Positions 7,416 through 12,548 of a DNA stretch of 12,548 bases are shown in pieces. The notes beneath the pieces were generated by a model. That model was not told where the DNA came from, made no database searches, and was given only the letters and a program-made list of their open reading frames with translations. The DNA is from Bacteroidales bacterium UBA1800 (GTDB taxonomy: Bacteria; Bacteroidota; Bacteroidia; Bacteroidales; VadinHA17), in the NCBI GenBank assembly GCA_002319915.1, contig DCFQ01000112.1, forward strand, positions 4,879 through 17,426. The letters are read 5' to 3'. The position numbers and the translations under genes were made by a program. The number at the start of each line of letters is the position of its first letter. Positions within the stretch are counted from its first letter, which is position 1.

Positions 7416-8138
7416 TTATTCCTTAAACCCGGAATAAATACTTGCGATCCCCCATGAAACGCTTGTCTGAGTGGATTTTACGAACCCCGCTTCGGTCATC
7501 AGACCAATGAACTCCTCCCCTTCCGGGAACTCCATGACAGATTCATTCAGGTACCTGTATGCTTTCCTGTCCCTTGAAAACAACCTGCCGGCAAGCGGGA
7601 GTATATTCCTGAAATAAAAGCTGTAAATCTGCCTGAATGGTGATGCAACGGGTTTTGAGAATTCAAGGATGATGATCATTCCCCCGTGCCGCAGGACCCT
7701 GTTCATTTCCGAGAGGCCCTTTACAGGGTCTGAAAAATTCCTGACCCCAAAGGCGGAAAGAGCTATGTCGAATGAATTATCTTCAAGGCAGATATTTTCA
7801 GATTCGCAGTTTATGAAGCTGATCGTCCGGTCGAGACCCTTATCGATCACCTTACGGCGCCCGAGCTCAAGCATCTTCTCCGAAATATCTATTCCGCACA
7901 CCTTGCAAGGATGGACCTTCATTGCCGCGATGGCAAAATCACCTGTCCCTGTTGCAACATCTATGATACGAGGCTCCCGGAAATCCTGCGGGATCATTGC
8001 TATGGCCCTCTTTCTCCACAACCGGTCGATGCCCAGGGAAAGGAGGTGATTCAGGAAATCATACCTCCAGGCAATGGAGTCGAACATCGGGGCGATGAGT
8101 TCCTTGTCCTTGCTTATCTTCGGTTGGGTATTATCCAT
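7416..8138 (-). CDS. ubiE: Demethylmenaquinone methyltransferase MenG/UbiE
   Basis: 240 residues, a SAM-dependent class I methyltransferase that makes the last C-methylation of menaquinone (ubiquinone is not expected in Bacteroidota). Seen: the N-terminal family segment MFDSIAWRYDFLNHLLSLGI (18-37), SAM motif I RIIDVATGTGDF (57-68), acidic end of strand 2 CGIDISEKMLELGR (81-94), the UbiE signature ALSAFGVRNFSDP (127-138), LEFSKP (158-163) and YRYLNESVMEFP (194-205). The reading frame runs on to 8276, but that extension (MQSAQRAGRLICLC and onward) overlaps the palindromic repeat and does not resemble the family; ATG 8138 (MDNTQPKISKDKE) is the proper start. An exact TAnnTTTG box lies 18 bases upstream. 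First gene of the menG-porT-FAD unit. Confidence 0.95.
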   Translation of the reverse strand: MDNTQPKISKDKELIAPMFDSIAWRYDFLNHLLSLGIDRLWRKRAIAMIPQDFREPRIIDVATGTGDFAIAAMKVHPCKVCGIDISEKMLELGRRKVIDKGLDRTISFINCESENICLEDNSFDIALSAFGVRNFSDPVKGLSEMNRVLRHGGMIIILEFSKPVASPFRQIYSFYFRNILPLAGRLFSRDRKAYRYLNESVMEFPEGEEFIGLMTEAGFVKSTQTSVSWGIASIYSGFKE

Positions 8139-8156
8139 TTCTCTGTGAACCGGATG

Positions 8157-8164
8157 CAAATGTA
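8157..8164 (-). promoter_or_regulatory. Putative -7 promoter element of menG/ubiE
   Basis: The minus strand reads TACATTTG, an exact match to the Bacteroidota TAnnTTTG element, ending 18 bases before the ATG at 8138, the same distance as at the LytTR gene. The -33 box is not recognisable. Confidence 0.45.
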
Positions 8165-8201
8165 ATTCAAATAACATTTGAAATTTGCATAAAATACTTC
8201 T

Positions 8202-8299
8202 AACCGCAAAGGACGCCAAGGAATAGCAAAGATCGCAAAGACAAATTAATCGTCCTGCTCTTTGCGCGCTTTGCATATTCTTTGCGCACTCCGCTGTTA
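8202..8299. repeat. GCAAAG/CTTTGC imperfect palindrome in a divergent intergenic region
   Basis: The left arm holds GCAAAG at 8206, 8226 and 8235 plus a degenerate GCCAAG at 8215. The right arm holds CTTTGC at 8260, 8269 and 8280 plus a degenerate CTCCGC at 8289. All four pairs are symmetric about position 8250, with identical 9-base spacing of the inner units. The inner loop is about 18 bases. It lies between the divergent menG and dehydrogenase genes, so it is not placed as a terminator. It resembles a REP-like or MITE-like intergenic element; no transposase is present. Confidence 0.7.
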
Positions 8300-8321
8300 A
8301 ATGAACTTTGATATAATGTCA

Positions 8322-8352
8322 TTTGAGGTTAATCTGGACTTTCATACATTTA
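8322..8352 (+). promoter_or_regulatory. Putative promoter of the short-chain dehydrogenase
   Basis: TTTG at 8322-8325 is followed after 19 bases by TACATTTA at 8345-8352, one mismatch from TAnnTTTG. Both boxes and their spacing fit the Bacteroidota primary-sigma promoter, and the -7 box ends 20 bases before the ATG at 8373. Confidence 0.45.
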
Positions 8353-8372
8353 CACTATAAATTTTCAAATTC

Positions 8373-9128
8373 ATGGACAAAATCATAATGGTTACCGGTG
8401 CAACAGCCGGTTTTGGCAGGGCCACTGCAAAAAAATTCGCCGTGAACGGGTATAGGATCATTATCACAGGCAGGAGGAAAGAAAGGCTTGCGGAACTCGA
8501 AAATGAGCTGAAGGGAGACAATGCGGAAGTCCTTGCGCTCAGCTTCGATGTTAGGAACAAGGTTGAAGTGGATAAGGCAGTCGGCAGCCTTTCAGGGGAT
8601 TGGAAGAATATCGACATACTTGTTAACAATGCCGGTCTTGCAGTCGGACTTTCCCATATCGACAAGGGCGACACCGACGACTGGGACCGCATGTTAGATA
8701 CCAATGTCAAGGGGCTTTTATACGTGACCAGGGCTGTGGTTCCGCTTATGGCGGAAAGGGGGTCAGGACATGTTTTCAATATCTCTTCAATTGCCGGAAA
8801 GGATGTCTATGAAAACGGCAATGTTTACTGCGCCTCGAAGTTTGCAGTCGATGCATTATCGAAAGCCATGAGGATCGATCTCCTCAGCCACGGCATCAGG
8901 GTTACCAATATCGCACCCGGAATGGCGGAAACGGAATTCTCGGTGGTCAGGTTCAAGGGTGACAGGGAAAGGGCAGACGCGGTTTATAAAGGAGTCAAGG
9001 CTCTTGCTGCAGAGGACATTGCAGATGTTATATACTTCTGCGCAGCACTTCCGCCACATGTGTGCATAAACGACCTCGTAATCACTCCGACACAACAGGC
9101 AGGCGTAAACAACCTGGTGAGGAAATAA
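8373..9128 (+). CDS. Short-chain dehydrogenase/reductase, YdfG-like
   Basis: 251 residues, a classical SDR of standard length with a single Rossmann fold. Cofactor motif TGATAGFG at 8-15, with Arg34-Arg35 after strand 2 favouring NADP(H); NNAG at 85-88; Asn111 in the helix-4 motif; and the catalytic Ser in NISSIAG (Ser138 or Ser139), Tyr152 and Lys156 in YCASK. The segment APGMAETEFSVVRFKGD (181-197) is typical of the YdfG group, NADP-dependent 3-hydroxy acid (serine/allo-threonine) dehydrogenases, so that is the best guess for substrate class; it is not proven by sequence. The ATG at 8373 opens directly into the first strand. It is divergent from menG and 74 bases upstream of the tricorn gene on the same strand; no functional link to the latter is evident. 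Confidence 0.92.
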   Translation: MDKIIMVTGATAGFGRATAKKFAVNGYRIIITGRRKERLAELENELKGDNAEVLALSFDVRNKVEVDKAVGSLSGDWKNIDILVNNAGLAVGLSHIDKGDTDDWDRMLDTNVKGLLYVTRAVVPLMAERGSGHVFNISSIAGKDVYENGNVYCASKFAVDALSKAMRIDLLSHGIRVTNIAPGMAETEFSVVRFKGDRERADAVYKGVKALAAEDIADVIYFCAALPPHVCINDLVITPTQQAGVNNLVRK

Positions 9129-9202
9129 CTAATTTTATATCAATATTTTTAGAATGTGTGATCCCTTTCCGAATAATTAATCCTTCACTTAAAAAATTCA
9201 CC

Positions 9203-12200
9203 ATGAAAAGACTCTTGATTTGTGGATTTCTTTCACTTGTCATTTTATTGACATTTACTACCAAATCATTCAGTATCAACACAAATGATACGAGGATGAT
9301 GTCGCAGCCTGCAATCAATGCCGATCACATTGCGTTTATCTATGCCGAAGACCTCTGGATAGCAAATATTGATGGCTCCAACCCCAGGAGGCTTACAGTG
9401 GATGAAGGCATTGAGTCCAATCCGTGCTTTTCTCCTGACGGGAAACTCATTGCGTTCAGCGCTCAATACGACGGGAACACTGATGTGTATATTCTGCCCG
9501 TTGAAGGGGGCGTTCCGAAAAGACTTACATGGCACCCTGGAAGCGACATTGTCAGGGGCTTTACCCCTGATGGAAAAAACGTTCTCTTTTTGTCAATGCG
9601 TTATTCATTCACCAACAGGTACATGCAGCTCTTTACTGTTGGAACGGAAGGCGGTTTTCCAGAAAAACTCCTGATCCCGAATGCCTTTTTTGCAGCTTAT
9701 TCACCAGACGGGAAGTCGATGGCATACACGCCTCTTTCCCCGGCGTACCAGCAATGGAAGAATTACAGGGGAGGAAGGGAATCAAATATCTGGATCTGTT
9801 CCCTCTCCGACTATTCAATTGTGAAAATCCCGCAACCTGAGAAAGGATGTAATGATGCTTCACCGATGTGGATCGGAGGCAAAATTTATTTCTTAAGCGA
9901 CAGGAACGGTGAATTCAATCTTTTCTCATTCAATCTTCCCGATAAGGAAGTAAAACAGCTCACATCCTTCACGGATTTCCCGATTCTCAATGCATCAGCA
10001 GGCACAGGTAAAATAGTATTTGAACAGGAAGGGTACCTGCATATTTATGATCTGAATTCAAATTCGGAAAAGAAGGTCACAGTAGGAATCGCAGCCGATT
10101 TGCTTGAAGTGCGTCCAAGGTATGTGCAGGGTGCAAAGTACATAAGGTATGCTGATATCTCTCCGACAGGCTCGCGTGCCGTATTTGATTTCAGGGGAGA
10201 TGTCGTAACAATCCCTGGGGAGAAAGGTGATCCGAGAAATATTACCGAAACCACCGGTATTCATGAAACATTTCCTTCATGGTCGCCCGACGGGAAAACT
10301 ATCGCCTATTTTTCCGATGCATCGGGGGAATATGCCCTCCATCTGAAATCACAGGACGGAAAAGGTGATCCCAGAATAATCAGGTTATCAGGTTCAGGGT
10401 TTTACGCTTTTCCAAAATGGTCGCCCGACAGCAGGAAGATCTGCTTCACGGACAATGCCCGCAACCTGTATATCATTGACCTGGAGAAAAGTGCAATAAA
10501 AAAGGTCGATTCTGATGATCTTTATGGTCCGGGACCTTTCCGTGGGTTATTCAATGACTGGTCGTCCGATTCAAAGTGGATAGCCTACACAAAACTGACG
10601 GAAACCAATTTCAGGGTGGTTTACCTCTATTCCCTTGACCAGCAGAAATCATTCCAGGTTACTGACGGTTTGAGCGATGCCTCCGAGCCTGTATTCGACC
10701 GCAGTGGGAAATACCTTTATTTCTTTGCTTCAACCGATGCTGGCCCGGTAGTAAACTGGTTTGATCTTTCGAATGCGGATATGAGGATGACAAATTCTAT
10801 TTATCTGGTCACGCTGAGGAAAGATCTTCCGTCTCCCCTTTTAAAGCAAAGTGATGAGGAAACAGTAAATCCTGAAAAAAAGGAGGCTGCGAAAACACCT
10901 GAAAAGGACAAAACCAAGGCAAAAAAGGAAACGGCTGCATCTGACAAGGATGCCAAACCAGTTTTAAAGATCGATACTGACGGACTCACGGACCGAATAG
11001 TAAGCCTGCCTGTACAGGCCGGAAATTACTCCGATCTTGGCACTGCCGATTCAGGTGAGGTGTTTTACATAATCAGGCCGTCAATCGGTTCAGAAAGCTC
11101 AAAACTACACAAATATAACCTCAAGGACCGCAAGGATGAAGAGGTTATGGAGCTTGATGGATATATCGTTTCAGCCGACAGGAAGAAAATGCTATACTAC
11201 AAGGGTGAAACCTATGGTATTACAGCGGCAGGAAAAAAACCAGAACCTGGCAAGGGAATCCTGAATATTGGTGCAATATCGGTCAGGATCGACCCGCAGG
11301 CAGAATGGCCACAGATACTCGACGAAGCCTGGAGGATAAACAGGGATTATTTCTATGATCCGGGGATGCAGGGGGCAGACTGGAAAGCAATCAAAACAAA
11401 ATACCAGAGATTTCTTCCCGACCTGGCCTGCAGCAGCGATCTTTACAGGGTTATCCAATGGATGCTTAGTGAACTAAGCGTGGGGCACAGCTATCTCGGA
11501 CAGGGAGACAGGCTTTTTGAGCCCAAAAGAGTGGGCGTCGGCCTTCTGGGAGCAGACTTCAATATTGTCTCGAACAGGTACAGGATTGATAAGATTTATG
11601 GCGGACTCAACTGGAACCCCAACCTGAGGTCACCTCTTACCGAACCAGGACTTAATATTAAGACCGGGGAATATATACTGGCTGTTAATGGCAAGGACGT
11701 TACCGGAGACAAGGATATTTACAGCTTCTTTGAAAATACTGACGGCAAGATTACCGAACTGACAATTAACGACAAACCCGATTATGCAGGATCCAGGATA
11801 GTCAAAGTGGTCCCGATTCCGGAAGAATATTCACTCCGTAACCGTGACTGGGTTGAAGGTAACCTGAAAAAGGTAACAGAAGCGACCAGCGGGAAAGTAG
11901 CCTATGTCTATGTCCCGAACACTGCAGAACTTGGCCACGAATATTTCAAGCGGTACTTTTTCCCGCAAGCTGACAGGAAAGCCATCATTGTGGATGAAAG
12001 ATTCAACGGAGGAGGTTCCCTTGCCGATTATTATATCGACATACTTCAGCGGCCGCTGCAGGCATACTGGAACATGAGGTACGGGAAAGATCTTAAATCT
12101 CCTTCCGCATCAATCCAGGGGCCAAAGGTGATGATCATCGACGAAACTGCTGGATCCGGCGGGGATTTCCTCCCTTGGATGTTCCGGAAATTCAAGGTTG

Positions 12201-12496
12201 GCACCCTGGTAGGGAAAAGGACTTGGGGCGGCCTTGTCGGAATACTTGGCTTCCCGACTCTCCTCGACGGAGGCGCCGTGACTGCCCCGAATGTTGCGAT
12301 CTGGTCAAAGGACGGATTTATCGTGGAGAATGTGGGGATTGCCCCGGATATCGAAGTGGAACAGATGCCTGCCGATGTCATAAAGGGAAAGGATCCCCAG
12401 CTTGAAAAAGCTATCCAGGTAGCACTCGACGAACTGGCAAAGAATCCTCCCGAAGAACCGGTCAGGCCTCCGTATCCGGTCAGGGTAAGGAGGTAG
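9203..12496 (+). CDS. Tricorn-type protease with N-terminal signal peptide
   Basis: 1097 residues. Residues 1-24 are a signal peptide (MKRLLICGFLSLVILL, then TTKSFS), so the enzyme is predicted to be periplasmic, unlike the cytosolic archaeal prototype. Residues ~30-550 are beta-propeller blades with TolB/WD-like SPDG repeats (CFSPDGKLIAFSA, AYSPDGKSMAYTP, SWSPDGKTIAYFS, KWSPDSRKICFTD). A Lys/Glu/Ala-rich charged linker spans ~550-586, then further blades to ~690. The C1 core domain follows (~700-775), a PDZ domain (~780-870, GVGLLGADF to NGKDVTGD) and the S41-type C2 core (~880-1070). By comparison with Thermoplasma tricorn, catalytic residues are His762 in SVGHSYLG, Ser985 in ETAGSGGDF and Glu1042 in VENVGIAPD. 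The Ser preceding the archaeal His is Gly761 here. Family role: degrading peptides to short fragments. The frame is open back to 9062 inside the dehydrogenase; ATG 9203 is preferred because it begins the signal peptide. Confidence 0.94.
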   Translation: MKRLLICGFLSLVILLTFTTKSFSINTNDTRMMSQPAINADHIAFIYAEDLWIANIDGSNPRRLTVDEGIESNPCFSPDGKLIAFSAQYDGNTDVYILPVEGGVPKRLTWHPGSDIVRGFTPDGKNVLFLSMRYSFTNRYMQLFTVGTEGGFPEKLLIPNAFFAAYSPDGKSMAYTPLSPAYQQWKNYRGGRESNIWICSLSDYSIVKIPQPEKGCNDASPMWIGGKIYFLSDRNGEFNLFSFNLPDKEVKQLTSFTDFPILNASAGTGKIVFEQEGYLHIYDLNSNSEKKVTVGIAADLLEVRPRYVQGAKYIRYADISPTGSRAVFDFRGDVVTIPGEKGDPRNITETTGIHETFPSWSPDGKTIAYFSDASGEYALHLKSQDGKGDPRIIRLSGSGFYAFPKWSPDSRKICFTDNARNLYIIDLEKSAIKKVDSDDLYGPGPFRGLFNDWSSDSKWIAYTKLTETNFRVVYLYSLDQQKSFQVTDGLSDASEPVFDRSGKYLYFFASTDAGPVVNWFDLSNADMRMTNSIYLVTLRKDLPSPLLKQSDEETVNPEKKEAAKTPEKDKTKAKKETAASDKDAKPVLKIDTDGLTDRIVSLPVQAGNYSDLGTADSGEVFYIIRPSIGSESSKLHKYNLKDRKDEEVMELDGYIVSADRKKMLYYKGETYGITAAGKKPEPGKGILNIGAISVRIDPQAEWPQILDEAWRINRDYFYDPGMQGADWKAIKTKYQRFLPDLACSSDLYRVIQWMLSELSVGHSYLGQGDRLFEPKRVGVGLLGADFNIVSNRYRIDKIYGGLNWNPNLRSPLTEPGLNIKTGEYILAVNGKDVTGDKDIYSFFENTDGKITELTINDKPDYAGSRIVKVVPIPEEYSLRNRDWVEGNLKKVTEATSGKVAYVYVPNTAELGHEYFKRYFFPQADRKAIIVDERFNGGGSLADYYIDILQRPLQAYWNMRYGKDLKSPSASIQGPKVMIIDETAGSGGDFLPWMFRKFKVGTLVGKRTWGGLVGILGFPTLLDGGAVTAPNVAIWSKDGFIVENVGIAPDIEVEQMPADVIKGKDPQLEKAIQVALDELAKNPPEEPVRPPYPVRVRR

Positions 12497-12497
12497 T

Positions 12498-12515
12498 CAG
12501 GTCTTGCAGGTCTTG
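12498..12515. repeat. Two-copy 9-bp tandem repeat after the tricorn gene
   Basis: CAGGTCTTG occurs twice in immediate succession, two bases after the tricorn stop codon, followed by a related CTGGTCG. Seen directly; no function is evident. Confidence 0.6.
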
Positions 12516-12529
12516 CTGGTCGTAGTCCT

Positions 12530-12548
12530 GATCGCACGATCGCACGAT
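12530..12548. repeat. 8-bp tandem repeat cut by the window edge
   Basis: GATCGCAC is repeated twice and begins a third time (GAT) at the last base. The full length cannot be seen. It could be a short tandem array, part of an interspersed intergenic element, or an assembly artefact at a contig end. Confidence 0.55.

Noticed and set aside
8139..8276. N-terminal extension of menG
   Set aside because: The frame is open but the residues do not fit the family and fall in the promoter and palindrome.
9144..9151. TATTTTTA as a -7 element for the tricorn gene
   Set aside because: One mismatch, no -33 box, 51 bases from the ATG and in AT-rich sequence where chance matches are likely.
9062..9202. N-terminal extension of the tricorn gene into the dehydrogenase
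   Set aside because: It would place the signal peptide about 47 residues inside; ATG 9203 gives a standard secreted start.

Overview
The window reads as chromosome from a member of the Bacteroidota, probably Bacteroidales or a related anaerobic lineage. The reasons are a PorT-family barrel of the type IX secretion system, a TamL-type lipoprotein/barrel, a membrane-anchored LytTR regulator, a periplasmic tricorn protease, a MenG/UbiE quinone methyltransferase, and upstream boxes matching the Bacteroidota -7 element TAnnTTTG. There is no tRNA, rRNA, CRISPR array, transposase or phage gene. No stretch over 300 bases lacks a gene.

Left part (1-1739): the N-terminal part of tamL runs off the left edge on the minus strand and is divergent from a TrmH/SpoU RNA 2'-O-methyltransferase on the plus strand.

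Left-centre (1743-4034, minus): a tight three-gene unit runs from a DsbD/TauE-like (ArsG-like) membrane permease into a polytopic NapH/CcoG-like double [4Fe-4S] protein (8-bp overlap), then into a small membrane-anchored protein of unknown function with a calcium-loop-like motif. This looks like a membrane redox module and is the least understood part of the window. Just upstream lies a minus-strand gene for a four-helix membrane LytTR regulator. The gap between regulator and module holds helically phased direct repeats that could be its operator.

Centre (5068-8138, minus): menG/ubiE, porT and a COG2509-type FAD-dependent oxidoreductase are co-oriented and closely spaced, probably an operon. 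menG acts in menaquinone synthesis and porT in the outer membrane. The substrate of the FAD protein is unknown.

Right part (8139-12548): a 98-bp imperfect palindrome built of GCAAAG/CTTTGC units lies between the divergent menG and a YdfG-like short-chain dehydrogenase. Downstream on the plus strand is a 1097-residue secreted tricorn protease with recognisable catalytic His, Ser and Glu. The last 50 bases hold two short tandem repeats cut by the window edge.

Most of the window is ordinary core chromosome. The items most worth a second look are the redox module with its regulator and phased repeats, the GCAAAG palindrome, and the terminal repeats.
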